A stretch of DNA of 64,000 bases, taken from assembly GCF_024758505.1 (NCBI RefSeq), contig NZ_CP077970.1, positions 496,001 through 560,000 of the forward strand. Reading direction: 5' to 3'. The position numbers and the translations under genes are program-made. The stretch comes from Bradyrhizobium arachidis (GTDB lineage: Bacteria; Pseudomonadota; Alphaproteobacteria; Rhizobiales; Xanthobacteraceae). Within the stretch, counting starts at the first letter, position 1. Each line of letters begins with the position of its first letter. Of the stretch, positions 1 to 7,660 are shown in pieces. Under the pieces are notes generated by a model. The model was given only the letters and a program-made list of their open reading frames with translations. It was not told the origin of the DNA and ran no database searches.

Positions 1-1
1 C

Positions 2-694
2 GAGCGGGCGATCCAATTGAGCGAGGCGCAACGCGCGGGCCTCGACGAGCTCAACGCCACCTGGGCCTCGGCCGGCGAGACCATCCGCGCCGCGTGTCCC
101 GCTGACACGCCGGCGACCGCGCTCGACCGCGTCAGGATCATGCAGCGCCGCCTGGAGGCGATGGTCAAGGCGCTCGCCGCCGTGCAGCCGCCGCTGCAGA
201 AATTCACGAGCCTTCTCGACGACAATCAGAAGGCAAAGCTCAATGCGCTCGCGGTGGATCAGCCCAATGCCGCGCCCGCCCGCACCCACAGGGCTCGTCA
301 CGCCGTCGCCCGTGAGCCGCAACCTTCGCCTGCAGCAGCCTGCCAGGCCGCGCAGCAAAAACAGGCCGAACTCTCCCTCGAGCAGCAGGCCGCCCAGTTC
401 GAGACGGTGAAATGGCCGATCGACGAGATCGCCGCGAATCTGCATCTCGACGCGACAGGGCGAGCCACCCTCGACGTGCTGCAGGACACGGCGCTCCGTT
501 CGCTGGAGTTCCCGCCCTGTCCGCCCGAATCGCTCAAGACGATGCCCGCCCGCCTCAATGCGACCAAGGCACGGCTGGAAACCCTGCTGCAATCCGTCAA
601 GGACACCAGCGACGCGCTGGACGATTTCTACGTCGGCCTGAGCGACGAGCAGAAGGCGGGATTCGAGGCGATGGGACCGAAGCGCGGGGTGTGA
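2..694 (+). CDS. Spy/CpxP-like LTXXQ-motif protein, 5' partial
   Basis: The reading frame is open to the left edge, so the N-terminus (probably including a signal peptide) lies outside the window. An internal TTG at 17 is not a convincing start. The visible part is helical and Ala-rich, with two related halves. One runs from LSEAQRAGLDELN near the left edge; the other, around residues 145-220, ends in LSDEQKAGFEAM. These are degenerate LTXXQ-type repeats as in the periplasmic chaperone family Spy/CpxP. Paired Cys occur in similar contexts in both halves (AACPADTP and FPPCPPES). Family membership is by motif only. The role is presumably periplasmic or envelope stress. Confidence 0.6.
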   Translation, partial: ERAIQLSEAQRAGLDELNATWASAGETIRAACPADTPATALDRVRIMQRRLEAMVKALAAVQPPLQKFTSLLDDNQKAKLNALAVDQPNAAPARTHRARHAVAREPQPSPAAACQAAQQKQAELSLEQQAAQFETVKWPIDEIAANLHLDATGRATLDVLQDTALRSLEFPPCPPESLKTMPARLNATKARLETLLQSVKDTSDALDDFYVGLSDEQKAGFEAMGPKRGV

Positions 695-734
695 CCAAGC
701 GGGCGTTGCCGCGAGCAACATCGTCTCACCGTCA

Positions 735-906
735 CCCCCGCGCAACGGCCAAGCCGTTGTCGCTGGAGGTGCCGGAGCGAAGCGAAGGCCTCGAAGGGCG
801 ACGGCCCGGCTGCCGCCTCGGCCGTTCATCCTTCGAGGCTCGCCAGGCGGTGCAATGCACCGCAAGGCTCGCACCTCCAGCGACAATGGCTTCCCCATTG
901 CGCGGG
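735..906. repeat. Interspersed inverted repeat
   Basis: Two arms of about 36 bp are inverted relative to each other, at about 737-774 and 869-906. Both read CCGCGCAA..GG..AAGCC.TTGTCGCTGGAGGTGC with only a few substitutions. The spacer contains a second, inner set of complementary segments (CCTCGAAGG / CCTTCGAGG). This is typical of the short palindromic elements scattered between rhizobial genes. There is no coding capacity. Confidence 0.75.
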
Positions 907-949
907 GATGACGGGTCTGGCAGTGGTTTGCGTTGAGCGACGATAACCA

Positions 950-1828
950 TCACCCGCACGCCCAATCGAACTTCATCTCCTTGAAGTCGAGCTGCGCGTT
1001 GCCGCCGCCGAAATTGTACCCGCCAAAATATTCCTCGAACTCGATGTAGAACGGACTCATGGCCGGTACGGCCTGCGAGGGGCGCATGGTGCCGCCGAGG
1101 TGATTGTGGGCGTGGTCCTTGCCCCATTCGTGCAGGCGGTAGTTTTCCGGTCGCTTGTCGGGACCGTCATAATAGTAATACGGCTGATAGCCGGTCGGCT
1201 CGCCACGATAGTTGAATTCGTCGCGCGGCGCCTTGCCGGCGTTGGGATCGCTCACGCGCGGCTGACGCGCGATCGCACGAGTCTCCGTGAGATCGTCGCG
1301 CGGGGCGTTTGCGAACATCTTCCTGGCATAGGGCAGCGCATTCTCGACGAAGGCGGCGGCGCCGCCGATATCGAGCCAGCGCGGCCGCTCGGCCGTGGCG
1401 AGCGACAGCGGCGCGGGCGGCGTCGCGAACGCGCCGTCATATTCGGCCTTGCTGATCAGGATCGCAGCATATTCGTAGTCGAGAATGTCGGTCATGCGCG
1501 AAAGCCGGGGATGCGCAAGTCGCGCCATCACGGCGTCGCGGATCTCGGGGTCGTCAGGCGCGCCGCCGTCATTGTGGTCGGCCGCGGTCGCAAAGAACGA
1601 GACGGCGACGATGTCCTCGCCATGCACGCGATAGTCGCTCGGCAGCTTGAGGGTGAAGCCGTGCATTAGGGGATAGCCGGTCACAGGATCGAGCGGCCAT
1701 TGCTCCGTCGTGATGCCCGGCGGCAGGCCGAACACCCAGCCATCATCACGTGCGCGGTCTGCGCTCCGGTCCAGCATCTGCAGATCATACGCGCGCGAAG
1801 GCAATGCAAACGCCACGGGTTGCTCCAT
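950..1828 (-). CDS. Conserved-looking protein of unknown function
   Basis: I do not recognise a family with confidence. The protein is about 292 aa, acidic and aromatic-rich, with no signal peptide or membrane segment. The C-terminus has a striking HNHLGGTMRPSQ stretch followed by a Gly/Tyr/Phe-rich tail (EEYFGGYNFGGGNAQ), and the middle has a YYYY run. The layout vaguely recalls DUF1963/YwqG-like proteins, but this is weak. I chose the ATG at 1828 (MEQPVAF). The longer in-frame ATG at 1897 would place the N-terminus inside an adjoining inverted repeat and adds low-quality sequence. It stands alone, facing away from the cyclase gene to its right. Confidence 0.5.
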   Translation of the reverse strand: MEQPVAFALPSRAYDLQMLDRSADRARDDGWVFGLPPGITTEQWPLDPVTGYPLMHGFTLKLPSDYRVHGEDIVAVSFFATAADHNDGGAPDDPEIRDAVMARLAHPRLSRMTDILDYEYAAILISKAEYDGAFATPPAPLSLATAERPRWLDIGGAAAFVENALPYARKMFANAPRDDLTETRAIARQPRVSDPNAGKAPRDEFNYRGEPTGYQPYYYYDGPDKRPENYRLHEWGKDHAHNHLGGTMRPSQAVPAMSPFYIEFEEYFGGYNFGGGNAQLDFKEMKFDWACG

Positions 1829-1898
1829 CCGACATTGCGAGGCGACCGTTAGTCGTGGCGGGGAAAGATGTGGTTCGGATAGGTGCCGCAATTTCAAC

Positions 1899-2000
1899 TG
1901 TCATCGCCCGCGAAGGCGGGCGATCCAGTATCCCAGAGGCTGTGACGTATACGGAGAAGCCGCGGCGTACTGGATGCCCCGGTCAAGCCGGGGCATGACA
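1899..2000. repeat. Interspersed inverted repeat with hairpin ends
   Basis: The left arm begins TGTCATCGCCCGCGAAGG and ends GATCCAGTA. The right arm is its inverted counterpart, TACTGGATGCCCCGG through GGGCATGACA. Each arm is itself a hairpin (CGCCCGCGAAGGCGGGCG on the left, GCCCCGGTCAAGCCGGGGC on the right), giving a cruciform-like element. It fills the gap between the stop of the cyclase gene and the 5' end of the unknown gene. Confidence 0.8.
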
Positions 2001-2029
2001 GTCGAGTTACTGGGGAGCGGCGAGCAGCC

Positions 2030-4489
2030 TCACATCCTCCGCCGCGCCGCCGACGCATCCACCACGTTGTCGACCTCCTCGCGCCAGCCAAGAATCTCCA
2101 TCGCCAGCACGGGATGATTGAAGCCCTTGAGCTGGAGATCGTCGAGCGGGCGCGCCTCGACCCAGGGTTCGACGATGCCGTAGACGCGGCGGGAGACCAC
2201 GATCTGGTTGGCCTTGGCTTCGTCGCACAGGCGCGAGGCGAGGTTGGTGACGCTGCCGATTGCGGCATATTCGAGCCGCTGCTCGAAGCCGATCTGGCCG
2301 AGCGTGGCGTAGCCGAGCGCGATGCCGAGGCCGAAGCCGAGCGAGTGGCCGCGGTTCTTCCATTTCTCGGTCAGCGCGCCGATGGTGTCGCGCATCTCCA
2401 CCGCCATCTTCACCGCGCGCTTGGTGTGATCGGGGAATTGAATGGGCGCGTTGAACAGGATCATCACGCCGTCGCCGGCGTAGCGGTCGAGCGTGCCTTC
2501 GTAGCGGAAGATCAGTTCGCCAAGCGCTGCGTGATACTCGCGCAGCACGTTCATCGCTTCTTCCGGCTCGGTCGCTTCCGTGAAAGCCGTGAAGCCGCGC
2601 AGGTCGCAGAACACGACCGTGACCTCGCGGCGGTGGCTGTCGAGCAGCGCATCATGTCCGTCGGACGAGGCGATGAGCTGCGCCACCTGCGGCGCGAGGA
2701 AGCGTTCGAGCCGCTTGATGCGTTCGATCTCCCCTAACTGTTTTTCGACCCGCTCTTCCAGCGATCGGTTCCAGTTGCGAAGCTGCTCGGTCTGTTCCTG
2801 GAGCTTTGCGGCCTGCTGCTGCACCGTCTCATGCGCGGCTTCAAGCTCGCGGCCCTTGTGGTCGACCTCGGTGAACAGCCGCGCATTGCGCATCGCGAGC
2901 ACCGCCTGGTGCGCGAAGGTGCGCATCAACCCGGTCACGCCTGCTGCAAACTCACCGCTGGCACGGCGCAGCACCACCAGCGAGCCGAGCGTGCCCTGCT
3001 GGTCGACCAGCGGCACCACGAGCACCGAGTGGAAGCCGGCATTGACCGCGACGTCGCGCAAGGGTTGCTCGGCGGCGTGATCGAGATCGGCAAGCGCGAT
3101 CGGCTCGCCGCTCTCGGCCGCGTCGCTCAAAATGTTGCTGCCTTCGTCGATCGTGACATGCGCGCCGTCGGCGGATTTGTCGATGCCGTTGGCCTCGACC
3201 AGGTTGAAGCGGCGCAGCTCTGCGTCGTAGCCGTAGATCAGCACCGCATCGGCATGGGTGATCTCGATCGCGCGGGCGGCGATCGTCGGCAGCACCGCGT
3301 CGAGATCGAGCGAGGATGCGACGGCGCGGCCGACTTCTTCGAGCACCTTGAGTTCGTTGATCGACTGCGCGAGGTCGCGCGTGCGCTCTTCGACCTTGGT
3401 CTCCAACCCCGAATAGGTCTCCTGGAGCTGGCCCGCCATGCTGTTGAACTGGTTGGCGAGCTGCTCCAGCTCGTCCGACGTCTTGACCTCGATGCGGTGG
3501 CTGAAATCGCCCTCGCCGAGCCGGTTGGCGCCGTCGCGCAGCGCGTTGATCGGGATCAGCATGCGCCGCGCCAGGAAGGCGCCGGCGAGGATCGCGACCA
3601 TCAAGCCCATGCCGATCAGGAGCCCGACACGCACGAGCTGGTCGCGGATCGGCGTCAGCGCCTGCGCGGTCGGCTGTTCGAAGATCACGGCCCAGCCAAG
3701 CTTTGGCACTTCGGCTGCCGCCGTCAGCACCGAGTGGCCGTTGAAGTCGGTGCCCGACGAGATCGGCTCGCGGTCGGGCGCGTTGATGGCGGCGACCTGC
3801 GGCAGTTTTGACAGATCCTTGCCGATGTCGGGACCTTTCGCCGACGTCGCCAGCACCTTGCCGTGCGGATCGACCACATAGGCGAAGGCCGATTTGCCGA
3901 CCTGGGCGTCGGACAGGAAGTCGGAGAGGAAGTCGAGGTCGATCTCGGCCATGGTCACGCCGGACTTGAAACCGGAATGCGCCACCGAAATCGACATCAG
4001 CGGCCTGTGGTCGGAGAAGTAGGCAGGCGCATAGACCACGCCGCGGGCCACCGCGTCGGTAAAGCGCATGTCGCGCGAGAGATCGTTGCTGCTGCCGCCC
4101 GAGATCGAGACGCGCGAGACACGCTGCACCACGCGGCCTTCGCCGTCGAGCTGCGAGAGCTGGTTCACGGCCGAGACCTGGTTCAGGAGCGAGGCATAGT
4201 CGGCGCGGCGCTTTTCGATCGTGTCCTGCGAGGCGCGCGTCACCCAACTGATCTGGCGCTCCAGCTCGGAGATCGATTGTTCAATCCGCTTGGCGGTGGC
4301 CTGCGCCTTCTCCTCCATGCCGTCGGTGAGGGTCGTCTTGGTCGCGCGATAGGAAATCCAGGTCTCCATCGCTCCGTTGACGGCGAGCACGAAGACGACG
4401 AGGCCGACGAGGGAGACGACATATTTGGCGAACAGGCCCTCGCGCAGAAACCGGCTCTTGTCTTTCGCTCCTGCCATCCGGATCCTCAT
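2030..4489 (-). CDS. Membrane adenylate/guanylate cyclase with Cache, HAMP and GAF domains
   Basis: 819-aa class III nucleotide cyclase that would make cAMP (or cGMP) in response to a periplasmic ligand. Order of parts: a transmembrane segment at about 24-44; a periplasmic Cache-type sensor to about 275; a second membrane segment at about 283-308; HAMP to about 365; a GAF domain at about 385-535; a coiled coil; and the catalytic domain at about 620-800. The two metal-binding aspartates are visible in VVFCDLRGFTAF and RYAGDGVMILFNAP. The substrate/transition-state segment LEYAAIGSVTNLASRL is also intact, so it should be active. A second ATG four codons in (4477) has the better spaced AGGA ribosome site. 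It is monocistronic. The ligand is unknown. Confidence 0.9.
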   Translation of the reverse strand: MRIRMAGAKDKSRFLREGLFAKYVVSLVGLVVFVLAVNGAMETWISYRATKTTLTDGMEEKAQATAKRIEQSISELERQISWVTRASQDTIEKRRADYASLLNQVSAVNQLSQLDGEGRVVQRVSRVSISGGSSNDLSRDMRFTDAVARGVVYAPAYFSDHRPLMSISVAHSGFKSGVTMAEIDLDFLSDFLSDAQVGKSAFAYVVDPHGKVLATSAKGPDIGKDLSKLPQVAAINAPDREPISSGTDFNGHSVLTAAAEVPKLGWAVIFEQPTAQALTPIRDQLVRVGLLIGMGLMVAILAGAFLARRMLIPINALRDGANRLGEGDFSHRIEVKTSDELEQLANQFNSMAGQLQETYSGLETKVEERTRDLAQSINELKVLEEVGRAVASSLDLDAVLPTIAARAIEITHADAVLIYGYDAELRRFNLVEANGIDKSADGAHVTIDEGSNILSDAAESGEPIALADLDHAAEQPLRDVAVNAGFHSVLVVPLVDQQGTLGSLVVLRRASGEFAAGVTGLMRTFAHQAVLAMRNARLFTEVDHKGRELEAAHETVQQQAAKLQEQTEQLRNWNRSLEERVEKQLGEIERIKRLERFLAPQVAQLIASSDGHDALLDSHRREVTVVFCDLRGFTAFTEATEPEEAMNVLREYHAALGELIFRYEGTLDRYAGDGVMILFNAPIQFPDHTKRAVKMAVEMRDTIGALTEKWKNRGHSLGFGLGIALGYATLGQIGFEQRLEYAAIGSVTNLASRLCDEAKANQIVVSRRVYGIVEPWVEARPLDDLQLKGFNHPVLAMEILGWREEVDNVVDASAARRRM

Positions 4490-4624
4490 GCGCCGCAGCT
4501 GACGCCGGCGCCAAGGGCTGTCTCAGCCCAAAATCGTTCTACCACAGTTTGGGCCCCTCAACCGGCCGCCGGCCGGCGTGGTTACCCATTGGCAAGAGCC
4601 ACGGGACGGGTTTTTGCGCTGATT

Positions 4625-6727
4625 TCAGCGGTTGAACAGTTGCCGCAGCAGGTCGTTCATGGGCTGGCTGTCCTGTTGCGCCAGCGGTGGCTCGGCTTGG
4701 GTGGGGGCTTGAACGGGGGCTTGGGTGGGCGGTGCGGGCGAGGCCTGCGGCTCGGGCGCAGTCGGGGTGGCCGGCATGCCGCGGCTGCGGCTCGTACCGG
4801 TGCTGGGGCTGGTGCCGGGGCTCGTGCCCGGGGCAGCGCCGCCTTGTCCTGAGAGGCCCTGCTGGATCAGATTGCCGATCGCCTCGCCAAGCGGCCCGCC
4901 GAGCGGATTGTTCTGCGCCGGCTGTTGCGGCTGCCCTTGCGAATTGGTGGAGGGGGCGGTGCTGGTGGTACCTCCGGGCGCGTTGCCGCCAAGCCCGAGG
5001 CTGCCCAAGATATTGCCGAGGCCTCCGCCGTCGGGGCCGAACAGGCCCTTGCCCATCTCGCGAAGCTTTGCGTAGGCCGCGTCGGGATTGTCGAGCATGC
5101 CCGCCATATCCGGATAGATGCGCGGCTGCGACCAGGAGCCGTCGATCATCACGGGAATGCCAAAACCGACCGGATTGAGCGTGGAGCCCTGGCCCTGGGT
5201 CGTCATCACCAGTTTCGGCTCGACGCGAAACGCCATCAGCTTGGTGCCGAGGTCGATCGTGCCCACGCCGGTGACGCGCACCAGCGGTCCGACCAGATTG
5301 AGATCGGTCGTCACCGCCTGGCCCTTGTCGATGCGGAAGGAAGCGGAGAGCTGGGTGAGGTCGGTGCTCTGTTCCTGGCTGTCCTGCCAGCCCGAGAGCG
5401 TGCCTGAGGTCAGCGAGCGGATCATCTGCGCGACGTTGATGCCGCGGATGGCGCCGTCCTGGAAATTGGCGAACACCGTGCCCTGCATGTTCGCCATCAG
5501 GGCGCGCTGGCTGATGCCGGCGGAGCGCACCGCGATCTTCGCCTGCAGCTTGCCGTCGAGCCGGTCGAAATCGGCAAGCCCCTTCAGAAGCGGCAACGCG
5601 CGCACGCCGACGATGTCGGAATGCATGGCAAAGCTCGGTGCGCCGCTGGTCGCGTCCAGAATCACTTCGCCGGAGACCTGGCCGTCATAGGCACCGAGAT
5701 TGGCCGTACCGGCCTTCAGCACGCCGCCGGCCAGCTTGACGTCGAGCGCCAGCGGCGCGAAGCGCGCCTCGCCGACGGTGGCTTCGCTGGCCGAGATCCG
5801 CACCTGCGCATCGACATAGTTGAGGCCGGAGACGTTGATCGGCTTGTCGCTCCAGGGCTGTGAGGGCGCACCGCTCGCCGGCTTCGCCAGTGGAATATCG
5901 AGTTGCTGGAAGGCGAGGTCGAGCTTCACCAGCGGCTTGCTTGCGATGTCGACCGAAGCCCAGCCGTTGAAGGCGCCGTTGCCGAGCGCGCCAGTGAGGC
6001 TGTTGATCATCACCAGCGGTCCGTTGAGCCGCACCTCGGCGTGGCCGGCGAGCTGCGATCGCAGCAGATCGGGCATGTCGATCGCAAAGTCGAGCGGGAT
6101 CGATTGCCTCTCGATCGGCGGTGCCGGCGTCGTCGCCTTGATGTCGAACTTGACCGGGTAGTCGCCGGCGCGCGCCGTGCCCTTGAAGTTCACCTTGCGG
6201 TCGGCGCCGATGGTGGCGTCGGCATTGATGGCACTGAGGCGGTTCTCGATGCGGTCGCGCACGGCGGCGAACGCCACTTCGCCATCGCTGATCCGGATGC
6301 GATCGATGGTCGCGCCGCCGGCGTCCAGCGGCATTGCCGGCTTCGATGCGGTCGCATTCGGCAGGCGCTCGCGCAGCAGCTGCTGGTAGAGCACGGGATG
6401 GGTAATCACCAGCTCGCTGATCTTCGGCCGGCCCGACCAGGCGCTCGACAGCGACATGTCGGCCTGCACGCTCTCGACCGTCAGGCGGCTGATGCCGCTG
6501 CGATCCTTCGGGTCCTGCAGCGTGAGATCGTTCAGCGTCACGTTCAGCGTCGGCCACAGGCTGATCTTGGTCGTGCCCGCGATCGTCAGGCGATAGCCGG
6601 TCGCGCTCTCGACCTTTGAGGCGATCGCCGAGTTCAGGAAGCCCGAAGGGATTCCGACCATCAGGACGAGCGCGATGACGATGATGACCGCGGCGATCGT
6701 AGCGCCGGCGAATTTCACAACTCTCAT
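4625..6727 (-). CDS. AsmA family protein
   Basis: About 700 aa: one N-terminal membrane anchor (IAAVIIVIALVLMVGIPSGF), then a long periplasmic beta-rich body and a low-complexity Pro/Gln/Ala/Thr tail (about 620-690). AsmA/TamB-like proteins are thought to bridge inner and outer membrane and to help move phospholipid or control outer-membrane assembly. Typical AsmA features are the segment after the anchor (LTIAGTTKISLWPTLNVTLNDLTL) and the C-terminal domain around QDGAIRGINVAQMIRSL. The start was set at 6727 (MRVVKFAG), directly before the anchor. The frame stays open 35 codons further upstream, but that stretch is not AsmA-like. It is divergent from the Crp-like gene. Confidence 0.85.
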   Translation of the reverse strand: MRVVKFAGATIAAVIIVIALVLMVGIPSGFLNSAIASKVESATGYRLTIAGTTKISLWPTLNVTLNDLTLQDPKDRSGISRLTVESVQADMSLSSAWSGRPKISELVITHPVLYQQLLRERLPNATASKPAMPLDAGGATIDRIRISDGEVAFAAVRDRIENRLSAINADATIGADRKVNFKGTARAGDYPVKFDIKATTPAPPIERQSIPLDFAIDMPDLLRSQLAGHAEVRLNGPLVMINSLTGALGNGAFNGWASVDIASKPLVKLDLAFQQLDIPLAKPASGAPSQPWSDKPINVSGLNYVDAQVRISASEATVGEARFAPLALDVKLAGGVLKAGTANLGAYDGQVSGEVILDATSGAPSFAMHSDIVGVRALPLLKGLADFDRLDGKLQAKIAVRSAGISQRALMANMQGTVFANFQDGAIRGINVAQMIRSLTSGTLSGWQDSQEQSTDLTQLSASFRIDKGQAVTTDLNLVGPLVRVTGVGTIDLGTKLMAFRVEPKLVMTTQGQGSTLNPVGFGIPVMIDGSWSQPRIYPDMAGMLDNPDAAYAKLREMGKGLFGPDGGGLGNILGSLGLGGNAPGGTTSTAPSTNSQGQPQQPAQNNPLGGPLGEAIGNLIQQGLSGQGGAAPGTSPGTSPSTGTSRSRGMPATPTAPEPQASPAPPTQAPVQAPTQAEPPLAQQDSQPMNDLLRQLFNR

Positions 6728-6859
6728 GTCGACTTTCCAAAAACGGAGTGCGGCGTCGAACCCGGCAAGGTGCCACACCCGCCCGTTGCCCATCAGCTTA
6801 TCCCGGGAGGGGAAACCGCTCCAAGCCGCCAAAAATAATCCGGGGGTGCTGCAAAGTTA

Positions 6860-6875
6860 TGTGACTTATGACACA
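6860..6875. promoter_or_regulatory. Candidate CRP-type palindrome
   Basis: TGTGACTTATGACACA is a near-palindrome with TGTG/CACA ends, the outer half-sites of CRP-family operators. It lies about 93 bp upstream of the Crp/Fnr gene start and about 135 bp upstream of asmA. Autoregulation is possible but unproven. Confidence 0.35.
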
Positions 6876-6967
6876 CTTCTTCCCGCGGGTTTTCCGCGAT
6901 TCTGATCGCGATGGTTCCCAAGGGTATAGCCAAAGGAAGTGTCGCTGGAAGCGCAAAGGGAATTGCA

Positions 6968-7642
6968 ATGAGCAAACAGGCCGAATTTGCGGTCATTCTG
7001 AAGATGAACCCGATGTTCGCGGATCTCGGCGCGGACGAATTGCAGCGGCTGTCCAACCTCTGCCACACCCAGCATCTGGCGAATGGCGAGGTGCTGTTCC
7101 AGAAGGGTGACCCCGGCGATGCGCTGTTCGGCGTCCGCCGCGGCCAGATCCGGATCGAGACCGGCGCCTCCGACGGCAGCCGGCTGACGCTGAACTTCAT
7201 GGGGCCGGGCGACCTGTTCGGCGAGGTCGCGGTGTTGGACGGGCAGAACCGCACCGCGGATGCGACCGCGGGCGAGGCCAGCGAATTGTTCGTGCTGCGG
7301 CGCGAGGATTTTCTCGCCTTCCTCGAGCGCGAACCGAAGGTCGCGATCAAAATCATCATGCTGCTCTGCCAGCGCATCCGCTGGCAGAGCGAGCGCATGG
7401 AGGAATCCATGCTGCAGCCCCTGCCGGTGCGGCTGGCCCGGAGGCTTTGTGCGCTCGCGGCCGATTACGGCTCCGAGGTGCATATCTCGCAGGAGCAGCT
7501 CGGCGTCTTCGTCGGCGCGGCCCGCGAGAGTGTCAACCGCCAGCTTCAGTCCTGGCGCAAGGAGGCGATCCTCGACCTCCAGCGCGGGCGGATATTGCTG
7601 AAGAACATGACCAAGCTGACGTCGATCGCGCGGAACGAGTAG
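6968..7642 (+). CDS. Crp/Fnr family transcriptional regulator
   Basis: About 224 aa. N-terminal cyclic-nucleotide-binding beta-roll (about 20-130, with GDLFGEVAVLDGQNRTADATA as the phosphate-binding-cassette region), a long dimerisation helix, and a C-terminal winged helix-turn-helix (ISQEQLGVFVGAARESVNRQL). It lacks the Cys cluster of classical Fnr, so it is not an Fe-S oxygen sensor. The cassette has E and R near the cAMP-contacting positions, so a nucleotide ligand is plausible. The start at 6968 has AAAGGG six bases upstream; the in-frame upstream ATG at 6911 has none. The ribosome-coupled neighbour on the left is divergent asmA, and a cyclase gene lies one gene beyond that. Confidence 0.88.
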   Translation: MSKQAEFAVILKMNPMFADLGADELQRLSNLCHTQHLANGEVLFQKGDPGDALFGVRRGQIRIETGASDGSRLTLNFMGPGDLFGEVAVLDGQNRTADATAGEASELFVLRREDFLAFLEREPKVAIKIIMLLCQRIRWQSERMEESMLQPLPVRLARRLCALAADYGSEVHISQEQLGVFVGAARESVNRQLQSWRKEAILDLQRGRILLKNMTKLTSIARNE

Positions 7643-7660
7643 GAGCCGCTAGCTCCTACT
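7638..7660. terminator. Bidirectional hairpin between convergent genes
   Basis: Perfect 9-bp arms AGTAGGAGC and GCTCCTACT around a 5-nt loop. The stem contains the stop codon of the Crp-like gene on the plus strand and the stop codon of the RND pump gene on the minus strand. There is no long U tract, so it may act mainly as a 3'-end stabilising hairpin. Confidence 0.55.

Noticed and set aside
2831..3811. Long open frames antisense to the cyclase, RND pump, cox and other genes
   Set aside because: They are shadows of high-G+C coding DNA: Arg/His/Asp-rich, without domains or ribosome sites, and opposite to clear genes.
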